64,000 bases of DNA from Myrica gale (lineage: Eukaryota > Streptophyta > Magnoliopsida > Fagales > Myricaceae), in assembly GCA_963930655.1 (NCBI GenBank), contig OZ005608.1, forward strand, positions 11,284,001 through 11,348,000, written 5' to 3'. Every line of letters begins with the position of its first letter. Positions within the stretch are counted from its first letter, which is position 1. The notes under the pieces are model-generated. The model was not told the origin of the DNA. It did no database searches and worked only from the letters and a program-made list of their open reading frames with translations. Shown here in pieces: positions 47,151 through 58,349 of this stretch. The position numbers were made by a program, and so were the translations under genes.

Positions 47151-50020
47151 TTGTTGCTTTCACTTCCAGTCCCAGATATGGATATATATGATTATGTAGT
47201 ATCCATATGAAATTAAAGAAAAAAACAATGCAAGTGTAAAAGAATTAGACAAAAAATAGTGATCAAATTCTGGTTATCAAAAATATATAAATGTTTGCCA
47301 TAATAGTTTAAAAAGTGATCATATTAAATTTAACCACATCCACATTAGAATTAGCATAAGTTGGTCATTTCTATATATGCTTTAGAGTTTAAGGGGATTG
47401 AGAATCTGAAAATAAAAATAATTTTTTGAAAAACAAAAGAATGAAAACATAACTTGAATTTCACAAATCAATTCAAACAAACAATTTCACAAAACACATA
47501 TATCCAAATTCCAAACGAATTCAATCTCCTCCAACAATTTCACAAACCACAAATATAAAAATCAATTGAATCTCATACTCCAACAATTTCACAAACCACA
47601 AATATCCAACCCATTTCAATCTCATCCTCCAACTGTCCAAATCTTTCTTACAATAGTGACACCTACCTCTATAGGGTTAGAAATGTTGCTGCTTTGACTT
47701 CTAGTCCCATAAATGGATATATATGATTATGTAATATCCATATGAAATTAAAGAAAAAACAATGCAAGTGTAAAAGAATTAGAGAAAAAATAGAGATCAA
47801 ATTTTGTTTTTCAAAAATATATAAATGTTTGCCAACCAATAGTTTTAAAAGTGATCATATTAAATTTAACCACATTCACATTAGAATTTAGTATAAGTTG
47901 GTCATTTCTATATATGCTTTAGAGTTTAAGGAGATTGAGAATCTGAAAATAAAAATAATTTTTTGAAAAACAAAAGAATGAAAACATAACTTGAATTTCA
48001 CAAATCAATTCAAACAAACAATTTCACAAAACACATATATCCAAATTCCAAACGAATTCAATCTCCTCCAACAATTTCACAAACCACAAATATCCAAACC
48101 AATTGAATCTCATACTCCAACAATTTCACAAACCACAAATATCTAACCCATTTCAATCTCATCCTCCAACTGTCCAAATCTTTCTTACAATAGTGACACC
48201 TACCTCTATAGGGTTAGAAATGTTGCTGCTTTGACTTCCAGTCCCATAAATGGATATATATGATTATGTAATATCCATATGAAATTAAAGAAAAACAATG
48301 CAAGTGTTAAAGAATTAGAGAAAAAATAGTGATCAAATTTTGGTTTTCAAAAATATATAAATGTTTGCCAACTAATAGTTTTAAAAGTGATATATTAAAT
48401 TTAACCACATTCACATTAGAATTTAGCATAAGCTGGTCATTTCTATATATGCTTTAGAGTTTATGGGGATTGAGAATCTGAAAATAAAAATATTTTTTTG
48501 AAAAACAAAAGAATGAAAACATAACTTGAATTTCACAAATCAATTCAAACAAACAATTTCACAAAACACATATATCCAAATTCCAAACGAATTCAATCTC
48601 CTCCAACAATTTCACAAACCACAAATATCTAAACCAATTCAATCTCATACTCCAACAATTTCACAAACCACAAATATCCAACCCATTTCAATCTCATCCT
48701 CCAACTGTCCAAATCTTTCTTACAATAGTGACACCTACCTCTATAGGGTTAGAAATGTTGCTGCTTTGACTTCCAGTCCCAGAAATGGATATATATGATT
48801 ATGTAGTATCCATATGAAATTAAAGAAAAAACAATGCAAGTGTAAAAGAATTAGAGAAAAAATAGTGATCAAATTTTGGTTTTCAAAAATATATAAATGT
48901 TTGCCAACTAATAGTTTTAAAAGTGATATATTAAATTTAACCACATTCACATTAGAATTTAGCATAAGTTGGTCATTTCTATATATGCTTTAGAGTTTAT
49001 GGGGATTGAGAATCTGAAAATAAAAATAATTTTTTGAAAAACAAAAAAGAATGAAAACATAACTTGAATTTCACAAATCAATTCAAACAAACAATTTCAC
49101 AAAACACATATATCCAAATTCCAAACGAATTCAATCTCCTCCAACAATTTCACAAACCACAAATATCTAAACCAATTCAATCTCATACTCCAACAATTTC
49201 ACAAACCACAAATATTCAAACTATTTCAATCACATCCTCGAACTATCCAACAGTTTCACAAATCCTAAAACATTTTTAGCATACTAAAAAATGAATTTTT
49301 CTAATTGAATTGTAGAAAGAAAATCTTGGATATAGAGACATACCAAGGTTCTAGATATTTGCAATTTCTTTGCACAAAATCTTAAAATTGCACAAAATCT
49401 CAAGAATCCTGCAAAAGTCCCGGAAATGGATATATATGATTATGTAATATCCATATGAAATTAAAGAAAAAACAATGCAAGTGTAAAAGAATTAGAGAAA
49501 AAATAGTGATCAAGTTTTGGTTTTCAAAAATATATAAATGTTTGCCAACTAATAGTTTTAAAAGTGATCATATTTAATTTAACCACATTCACGTTAGAAT
49601 TTAGTATAAGTTGGTCATTTCTATATATGCTTTAGAGTTTAAGGAGATTGAGAATCTGAAAATAAAAATAATTTTTTGAAAAACAAAAGAATGAAAACAT
49701 AACTTGAATTTCACAAATCAATTCAAACAAACAATTTCACAAAACACATATATCCAAATTCCAAACGAATTCAATCTCCTCCAACAATTTCACAAACCAC
49801 AAATATCCAAACCAATTGAATCTCATACTCAACAATTTCACAAAACACAAATATCTAACCTATTTCAATCTCATCCTCCAACTGTCCAAATCTTTCTTAC
49901 AATAGTGACACCTACCTCTGTAGGGTTAGAAATGTTGCTGCTTTGACTTCCAGTCCCATAAATGGATATATATGATTATGTAATATCCATATGAAATTAA
50001 AGAAAAACAATGTAAGTGTA
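47105..50020. repeat. ~536-bp tandem array derived from the hAT 5' end
   Basis: About 5.5 units. 'tcttacaatagtgacacc' recurs at 47111, 47646, 48183, 48718 and near 49891, about 535-537 bp apart except where unit 4 ends in ~170 bp of different DNA (about 49250-49425). Unit 1 continues leftward into the BED zinc finger of the hAT relic, so each unit is the first few BED codons plus upstream DNA. Each unit also has ~45-bp subrepeats built on 'caacaatttcacaaaccaca'. The open stretches in it are by-products. Confidence 0.92.
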
Positions 50021-50817
50021 AAAGAATTTTTAATAGATTTTTAACTCTTTATTTATCCCTATTACTCTTTTATAAGTTTTATTAATTCAAAGAATATAAA
50101 AAGTAACTTTATTATTTTAAAATAATCTTATCAATGTACTGTTCGGGCCTATTGGGGCCTACTAGACCCTAATAGGTCAGTTTATCATCTCAAGTAATAC
50201 TAAGAGGCCTATTAGGACTATTGGGCTCATGGATCTTGGACCTTAACTTGTTGGGTGCTTTGGGCCCTTTAGAAATACAAGTTTTGACCCCAATTTTATT
50301 GTTTGGACTCTTTTACCCCCAATTTTACAGAAATGCCGAAACTACCTTCTACGACATTTATGACTTTTTCCCTTAACCTTTGTCGATGAAATTTTTAGGG
50401 TATGACCTAATACACCTAAAATTCATATTTGGAAATTTTCATGTGAAGATAGAGCATATTTTTACATGAAATGTTCAACAGTGTATTCGGATACTTTATA
50501 ATATAGGGCAAATTTGTGTGCATGTATTCTTTTAGTTTTTATCTTTATCTTTATGCGCACCAATATACAAACTAAATATCAATATCACCAAAATGCATCC
50601 AGATATGTCCACAGAAAAACATAATTGAAAGCCTTTGATCCTCATTTCCTTTCCTTTTCAAAACCATCAAAGCTCTTGCAAGTGGCTAAGTAAATGCCAC
50701 TTCTTATGCCATTTACCACCATTAGAACTCACAAGGCGCTCTCCAAAGGGCACTGCGGTGACCCTCTCCATTCCAAAGCCTTTTTCCACTTTTACATTAA
50801 AAAAGTTCACAAATGCA
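50021..50817. other. intergenic DNA, no gene
   Basis: AT-rich, no recognisable coding or repeat structure. Confidence 0.4.
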
Positions 50818-50825
50818 CCAAAACA

Positions 50826-52042
50826 CAGTGGCAGATGTAAGGGGGCCAACCGGGGCCCTGCATAACGTTTTTTTTTAAATATAACTATATGGATTTTTTC
50901 ATTAAGCTGACCCCCTTGACCCAATAAAAAGAGTGAAGTTAATAACTTATTATACTCCAAGATTCAAGTAATATCATGGAAATGTATGGATGGTTCATGA
51001 TTGTTTCACTCGATTATTTTGCAAATCCTGCCAAAAAAGGGAATATCGAATATCATTTGAGACTTTATTTTGTAGATTATTTTAGAACTTGATTATTTAT
51101 TTGAAAGCACAAATGCACAATGTTAGAGAGAATTCAATTAATAGTAGCTTTTTATTTTTTAAGTATTGACAGCAGTAGTTTTTCTAATTTGTTTTCTATG
51201 AGAAATTGATAGGGACTTATTGATATTGTAATTTGTTTTTGCAGCCATGTTTTATATAAGGATAATGTATTTCATGTCACCTTTTACAGTCTTTTATCAT
51301 TGGTTTCTTAATTTTACTGCCATGAGCTATATAAGGATGATATATTTCACAACCTCTTTCTTTGATTTTGAGATTGTTGTACTCCAAATCATTTTTCATA
51401 TTATTGTGGCTATTGGTTATTGATTAAGTTTTGAAATTATATTGAAATTGTGATTAGGACTAGGTTGTGAAATTGTGATTAAGACCTTAGGTTGTGACTT
51501 GTGAAATTATATTGACAAATTATGTTTTATTTTGTTTAGATAATTGATAAGCTTTTGATAAAAAAATCAGCGGGGTCTTCTAACACTCCTAATGTGGTTG
51601 CTACTTCTGAGACGAATACTAGTTCAAAAAGATCTCGTGTTTTATTTAGTCAAGATGATATTTTTGCTGACCAAGGGTTACGTAAACTCATTGAAGAGTA
51701 TGATTTTGGGATTAGGGATCAAGTTCGCAGGGAGTATTTGATAAAAGGTCCTTGTCGGCCGCTTGGGCATGATTTTTCCAAGAAGCAATATGAAAATCGA
51801 ATGGTAGTATATATTGATAAGGAAAATTTTGAAACTATTGATAACGAAGTCATAATGCAACATTTTCAGAAAATGCAGAACCGTAGGATCCAATTGCCAT
51901 CTCCCAGTCTCAACAAATAAACGGTACGTGTATTTCAATATAATATATTTTTAATATTTTTAGGCTTTACGTAAAAAAAATTTGCTGTCATTTTTCCTTA
52001 GGAGTTGGCCCCCCTTTAGAATTGTTCTTGGTTCCGCCACTG
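50826..52042 (+). mobile_element. non-autonomous hAT transposon with 8-bp target duplication
   Basis: 1217 bp. Left end CAGTGGCAGATGTAAGGGGG, right end (inverted) CAGTGGCGGAACCAAGAAC. Perfect 8-bp target duplication CCAAAACA at 50818-50825 and 52043-52050. It keeps only the start of a transposase, so it is a deletion derivative that would need a partner enzyme. Confidence 0.93.
51555..51920 (+). pseudogene. N-terminal part of a TTF-type/DUF4371 hAT transposase
   Basis: 121 residues: a Ser/Thr-rich start, then FADQGLRKLIEEYDFG and IRDQVRREYLIKGPCRPLGH, the N-terminal signature of plant ZMYM1-like transposases just before their TTF zinc finger. It stops well before the zinc finger, DUF4371 core and hAT dimerisation domain, so it has no catalytic part. 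It lies inside the 1.2 kb hAT element. Confidence 0.8.
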
Positions 52043-52050
52043 CCAAAACA

Positions 52051-53518
52051 TATGTAATGTATATCCAAACAACACAAAAGAGAGGAAAATAACCAAAGCT
52101 ACTCTTGCATGCATTTTGGTTCCTTTCTATTATCAACCCGTGACCTTCTAAGCTATTATTAAAGCAATTTAAGCCACTGACTGTGGCCTCCAAGCATAGA
52201 GCTCATTTTCAGTACACCCATGTTACACATGCATCAGTTATACCTTTTTCTCATACATAATACTACATTTCTCATGAATAACCATTTTCCATTCCCATCA
52301 TAAACAAGCGACCAACAAAAGTAAAACATCTTAGGAAAATACAAGGGCAATGGCGTTTATAGAGAAAACATAAGTGGAAGCAAGCTATTTTTCATCCAAG
52401 TATAGCTATATCACAATTTTGTTTTCCATAAAACCTATATGCAACTACTCCCTTACCTTGGCGGTTTGGTTTGGCTTCTTACATGGCTTGGAAATCACCT
52501 ATGGCAAAGGATCTAAGGTTAGAACAAGGAGTTTTAGAAGAAGATGAAGAAAATGGCTCATGGGAGAGGTTTTCTCTCATTGCCGAATGCCTCAAGCATC
52601 CCTACCTCTCATTCTCTTTTTTCTTCTTCCTCTTTTTCTTCTTCTTCTCCGACCTCTCCCTCTCCTTTCTCTCTCTTGGTTCACGGCAATGGGAGCTCAA
52701 TGCCGTCCCTCCCCTCTCTTATTTCTAATTCAATTTTATTTTCGTATGCAATTTCCTCATTACCTAGCTAATAGGGGCATGCTAATATTTTAAGGCAGAC
52801 AATCATTTAATTGAGTTTAATAAGTTAAGAAACTCAACAATTGGGTAGCCATTTTTGGGTAAGAAGAACTTGGACACATGGAAAAATTGGAGGATTTTGT
52901 CTCCGAAAAGACATCATTGCACTAGATATGGCCGGCCATGTGTTCCACTAATGAGCTTGGGCTCTTGTGGGCTTCCAAGCCCATAATCCCAAGCCCAATT
53001 TCCCCTAGGTCCAGCCCTTATAGTCAACTAAGCCCATGGTGCAAGCCCATAATGCTTAGGCCCATTACTAAGCTATTTTAGACAATTTTAAAAAATAAGG
53101 TTAGTCACTAATTTAATTAATCAAGTTTAATCATGAGAGAAGTAAAAATATTGAGGAATTTAATCCAGAGGAATGTTTGAATTAATATTGCTAAATCTAA
53201 AATTTGTTCATGTGAAATTAAATAATCAAGCACTAAGTTAGAGATAAACATGGCGTTTTTGTATACTACCAAAATTTTAATATAACTACATTCTCATTCT
53301 CTTACTTTACTTTACTTTTTTTTTCACTTTTTACTAACTTTTTCATTTATTCATTTTCTCTCCTTAGTTTTTTCTCTAACTTTTTTTCATTTTTTTACTA
53401 ATTTTTTTACTTTTTCACTCTCTCACTTTTTCACCGCTATTAAAATTTTACCCTAGATGGTCCTCCAGAGGTGTTTCATGTGAACATTGTCCAACGCAAC
53501 ACCTCCCATGGAAATAGG
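52051..53518. other. intergenic DNA, no gene
   Basis: Holds a CT-rich tract (52600-52680), repeated 'aagccca' motifs (52940-53060) and T-rich DNA (53280-53450). A short plus-strand open stretch at 52471-52728 has no domain and ends in low complexity. Confidence 0.45.
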
Positions 53519-56500
53519 TGAGATCGGTTATTGTGTTAAGCGAAGTTGTGTGAAGCGAAGTGAGGCAGCGGTGAGGATAAAACCGGATGCCATCCGACGG
53601 TCAAGAAGTTGCCAGCAAATAAATGAGCACATGCTTGCCAACCGGGTCCCTTATTCATCCGATTTATAGAAACCGGTGATGATTAAATCGGTTCAATACC
53701 CAAACGTTCGGTTTATAGCTATCGGGATTGGGGATTCGAATTCGAATCCAATTCGAATCCCCCCATTCCGTTCCTCCCCATTTGAAAACCCGTCCCGATT
53801 TGCAAGCTCCCGGCGGAATCTGCTCCTCCCGATTTGGAGACCAGCTCCCGGTGGAATCTGCTCCTCCGGATTTGTTGGCTTTGGCTCCCGACGGAAATCT
53901 GTTGTGGGTAGATTCTTATTTCTTTTTTGTTTAGGTTGTTTGTTTGTTTCTGTCGTTGGGTTCGTCAACTAAAATCTGAAGGGTTTTAATTTTTGTTGTC
54001 TCCGTTCTGTCACTGTCCTCTCTCTTCGCCGATGACTAGACTATTAGAGACATATTGGTTAATTTCCAAGGAAAATTCTTCAATTTAATGAACTCGACAC
54101 AAGCACACGTGCTTGCTCTGCATACATAAAGGACTTGTGTGGATGCTGTTCAGTAGGTTCCTCGGGCTTTTTTGATGAAGAAATTTGAACTATGATGTCA
54201 CTTATAAGAGCCACCAGTATGGACCTTAAAGTCCGGATTTGTTGGCTTTGGCTCCCGACGGAAATCTGTTGTGGGTAGATTCTTATTTCTTTTTTGTTTA
54301 GGTTGTTTGTTTGTTTCCGTCGTTGGGTTCGTCAACTAAAACCTGGTGAGATCTTTATTCTTGAAACTGTCTAAGAAAGTTCAAGAATTCTTGGTGTTTG
54401 TCTTCTGAATGATCATAGTTCTGCTTCTTTGTCAGAGCTTTCTCGTGGTAGTCTTGCTTTTCAAACCTGTAAAAGGTTTAGTGCGTCAAATAATTTTCTT
54501 TCATGTCTTAGTAGAGGTTGGAGGTTCCTTGGTTAGTCACAAATTAATGCTTGAATGAATAAACCTGTTGCTCAGGACACGCGAGGTCACTAAGCATCCT
54601 ATTAGAATCATATTTTTCTCTGTATTGTCAATTGCCTGCGGGAAAATTACATGTTTTGGAGTCATCTGAGATAACATTTTCCATCTACTGTAGGCTATAG
54701 ACAAAGAAACCCCTGCTTAGTATGCATCTACAGACTACCTACGGTTAACTATACAAGAGGGTAGTTCCCCAGACAACTGAAAAGAAAGACAGTAACCCAT
54801 TGCCATAAGTCTCTCAGTTGGCATCCTGCGTTTCCTTTTTGGCTTTGCAATCACAACACTTTTTTGCACAAGGGTTGAGCCAACTGCATTTTAAGCAAAT
54901 TGATTTTAAAGAAACGTAACAAAAGTCTCTTTGGTGATAAACCCATAAAATCTGAATAGAGGTAAGTATCTATACAGATGTACAACGATGAACCATAAAA
55001 ACCATGGTTCTCTGCTCTCCCGAGAGGCATGAATTAATTTTATGTCCCAGAAGGAATGATGAGGCTTGCTTCATGCATAGCAGCAGATCCATTATCATCT
55101 TCGGCAACCATCCACTGCAACTTAGGTCCCTGCGTCATATCAAGCACAACAACCAAATCTCAGCCACCACAGATCAATATGATGTTGAATATGGTAATTT
55201 GATAATAATCCAGGGCAGTGAAACCCAGATATTGCAAGTGAATCATCCCAAAGTATTGAACAGACAGCAGGTGCTTATAAACGGCAACAGAAAGTGCAAA
55301 ATCAGAAACTAAGTTGTGACTTGTTCCTATCGGTTGCTTGCATATAGAACACATAGGTGGATATAACCTTGTAACGATAGGAAAAGTGATAGCATTGCCA
55401 ACCCATAGTTTCCTTCTGAGGGCATTTTTCTGAATCCTAGATGGTCATGTTTTAGATAAACCAACACAAAGAAAACCTGCCAAGTTATCCAAAAAGGAGG
55501 TTTGATATGAAGATGTAGTGTTCTGCCGTGATTCACAGGACATTCACTTTTATTTCTTTTGTTCTTTTTTGGCTGACAAATATGGAGGTGAAAATCCTAC
55601 CTACAAGGTGGATATAACCTTGGAACATAAACTAAAGCGCACACAGCTGATGACTCATACCTCTGGTCCATATATATCAGCTATTACAACTGGATCTATC
55701 AGCCAGTCATTCTCCCGGGGGCACTTGACACTGACAAAAGGGTCACATGTTCAGTATCTTATTGTATGTGAGAAATACAAACAACATAATATTTTCCCCT
55801 CAAACATCTATGATTATTAAAGAAAAAGAAAAAGAAAATCCCAGATACATTTATCTTTCAACCAACTGTCATGCCTCCCATTAAAATAAAACTAACCTTG
55901 AGGAAATCAAGGGTGCTTCCATCTTCTTGAGTATTTCCTGACATATGGCATCATCAGGCATACGAACACCCACATTTTTTCTTGTTGCATATTTGGCAGT
56001 CGCAGTCTCGTACCTTATACACAGTTTAGGTAGTGCTTTATTTGCAGTCAGGATGAAAGTATACTGTTGCATAGAAGCTTTGTTAGAGATCAAATTTCTT
56101 CATCTAAAAAGCCCGAGGAACCTACTGAACAATATCCACACAAGTCCTTTATGTATGCAGAGCAAGCACGTGTGCTTGTGTCGAGTTCATTAAATTGAAG
56201 AATTTTCCTTGGAAATTAACCAATATGTCTCTAATAGTCTAGTCATCGGCGAAGAGAGAGGACAGTGACAGAACGGAGACAACAAAAATTAAAACCCATT
56301 AGATTTTAGTTGACGAACCCAACGACGGAAACAAACAAACAACCTAAACAAAAAAGAAATAAGAATCTACCCACAACAAATTTCCGTCGGGAGCCAAAGC
56401 CAACAAATCTGGAGGAGCAGATTCCACTGGAAGCTGGTCTCCAAATCGGGAGGAGCAGATTCCGCCGGGAGCTTGCAAATCGGGACGGGTTTTCAAATGG

Positions 56501-56732
56501 GGAGGAACGAAATGGGGGGATTCGAATTCGACTATAAACCGAACGTTTGGGTATTGAACCAGTTTAATCATCACCGGTTTCTATAAAATCGGATGAATAA
56601 GGGACCCGGTTGGCAAGCATGTGCTCATTTATTTGCTGGCAACTTCTTGACCGTCGGATGGCATCCGGTTTTATCCTCACCGCTGCCTCACTTCGCTTCA
56701 CACAACTTCGCTTAACACAATAACCGATCTCA
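53519..56732. mobile_element. long inverted-repeat element 4 carrying YrdC gene exons
   Basis: Arms of ~650 bp (53519-54187 and 56091-56732) are inverted copies of each other with few differences, ends TGAGATCGGTTATTGTG / CACAATAACCGATCTCA. A third, partial direct copy of the arm lies at about 54232-54344. The 1.9 kb centre holds exons of a YrdC-domain gene. No transposase and no clear target duplication were found. It may be a Pack-MULE with very long TIRs or another inverted duplication. Its right end cuts into a UGT pseudogene. Confidence 0.85.
55040..56063 (-). pseudogene. partial YrdC/Sua5-domain (threonylcarbamoyl-AMP synthase-like) gene
   Basis: Exon at 55897-56063 reads YTFILTANKALPKLC and KNVGVRMPDDAICQEILKKM, with an AG acceptor and GT donor. 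Exon at 55661-55730 continues in frame (SVKCPRENDWLIDP, then VVIADIYGPE) and ends at a GT donor. The 3' end at 55040 to ~55165 gives GPKLQWMVAEDDNGSA and a stop. YrdC/Sua5 proteins make threonylcarbamoyl-AMP for the t6A tRNA modification; the plant homologue is organelle-type. The N-terminal exons are missing and the exon with the VVDGG...VVDM stretch is degraded, so this is not a full gene. It sits between the two inverted arms. Confidence 0.85.
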
Positions 56733-56945
56733 AATGAATGGCTGGGTTGATGCTTCTAGAGCCTCGGCGAGTGGTGGGTACTCCTCTATGGTAGGACCGA
56801 CCTCGCTCCCGAACGATACGTATAGAACGGACCCACGTGGCGTCGTATCTAGCCACTGAATTACCTCATCCTCTGTGACGTTTGACCGTCGATTGGTTCG
56901 GATTTCGCGGTCGTGGAGAGAACCGGCCGATTTCCAGTACTGCTC
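56733..56945 (-). pseudogene. UDP-glycosyltransferase pseudogene fragment
   Basis: The minus strand reads an unbroken ~70-residue stretch, e.g. REIRTNRRSNVTEDEVIQWL and SVLYVSFGSEVGPTIEEYP. It closely parallels residues ~258-328 of the intact UGT at 58350-59831 (REIREQTRRSNYTEEEVIQW, SVLYVAFGSEVGPNMEEYP). It breaks off exactly at the edge of inverted-repeat element 4, before the PSPG box. Part of a tandem UGT duplicate. Confidence 0.9.
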
Positions 56946-57091
56946 TTATATGTGTAGTGGAGTTACTTTTTGAGTGAAATCGGGATCCCCTCCAAAAATT
57001 TATTAACTTTAGTCCACAACTTTAACATCAACCTCAATGCACAAAACATATTCGAGCAAAGGTTGAGATGCCTAAAGCCGCTTGGTTCTTT

Positions 57092-58287
57092 ACAAAGACA
57101 CCGACTCTTCTTTTTTAAAAAAACAATAATGTCATTCGTTCCTTAACTATGCATCAATTGCAATTGCGACCCCTTAACTATTAAAATTGTGATTTACGTC
57201 CTCTAAGTTTCATACATTCCCAACGTTTGCCCACAGTCTAAATTCCTGTTAAACATGATGGAATTCATTATCACATGTGTCCCACATGCTGGAAGTCCAC
57301 CTATCTTTCTCGACATGCTGGAAGCCCACCTATCTTTCTCGAAATACCTTTGTGTGTTTAATATTTCAGATCCAGCATCTCCATTTGTCACCGAAGTAGT
57401 CCTTTCGTCCTCTCCATTCACTGAAATTGTCCTCCACAGCCCGTCGGGAACCAATCGACCTCTTCCATCGAGCTCATTCTCCGAGTTGAAGGTATGCATA
57501 GTTCTCTGTCTACCTCCTCGTCCATTATCCCCTCTCATCCATCTCCTCAAGCTTGCTGATTTCTTATTTGGAAATTATTCATAGCTGAAGCGTTGTTGGT
57601 TGTATTTATTGTTTTGGTTAGTTTTTTTATTTACTTGTTAAGTTAATTTTCACGGGAGAAAAATAAGTCAATTTCTTTGTCTTAGCCTCAGCCTTTGAAA
57701 TGTCCAAATCATACACCGGTGATTTGGTAGAAAATTATGGGGTTGTGTGAAGTACAAGGTTAATTTTGGTCCCCATATTGAAAACGCACTCCAAATTAGT
57801 GTTGCCCTCCTCTAGTGCTTCGTTGAAAACACCCTCCAAATCACCCCAATCGAGAGTCAATAGTGGGTCAACGATGATTGGGTCAACAAAGAACGATAAC
57901 TGATAGGAGATTCTAGGTTAGGGTTCACACACAAGGCTTTCGAGTGAGGTAAAATGACGGCACAAAAATGGATTACGATAGTCGAGGTTATCAAGGACAA
58001 ACAAGAGTTACTTATAAAAAAAGGGGCAGACGAGTCATTTGACTCTCACTTACGAATGATAATTCGAGAAAGCCAACTGGGCTTCTAGCATGTGCCACGC
58101 ACATGATGAAAATTGGACTAAAGCGAACATTGAAAATATTTGAAATTTAGAGGACGTAAATCACAGTTCTAATAGTTAGAGAGTGCAATTGCAATTGACA
58201 CATGGGTAAGTGGAGAAATTATAATTGACGCATAATTAAAGGGCACAATTATTTTTTTTCCTCTCTCTGGGCACAAAGACACGACTC
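57092..58287. mobile_element. long-TIR element 5 (MULE-like), ~1.15 kb
   Basis: Inverted arms of ~190-210 bp lie at about 57115-57320 and 58060-58262 (shared TCAATTGCAATTGC and GTGATTTACGTCCTCTAA). A 15-16-bp direct repeat, ACAAAGACACCGACTC / ACAAAGACACGACTC, lies outside both arms (57092-57107 and 58273-58287). No transposase. The open stretch near 57255-57584 may be captured DNA but is not recognised. Confidence 0.75.
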
Positions 58288-58349
58288 ACAGAACAACCAC
58301 TCACTGCTAAAAACTTTACAACACTTTCAACATGATATACATAGCGCCA

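Noticed and set aside
48526-49946. Repeated small protein starting MNFTNQFKQ
   Set aside because: It recurs only because it lies in the 536-bp tandem array; the sequence is low-complexity Gln/Asn/Ile with no domain.
53676-56574. Mirror-image open frames in the two arms of element 4
   Set aside because: They are the same arm sequence read in both copies; Arg/Pro/Ser-rich with no domain.
53506-56741. 9-bp target duplication for element 4
   Set aside because: The flanks (GGAAATAGG and AATGAATGG) do not match well enough to call.
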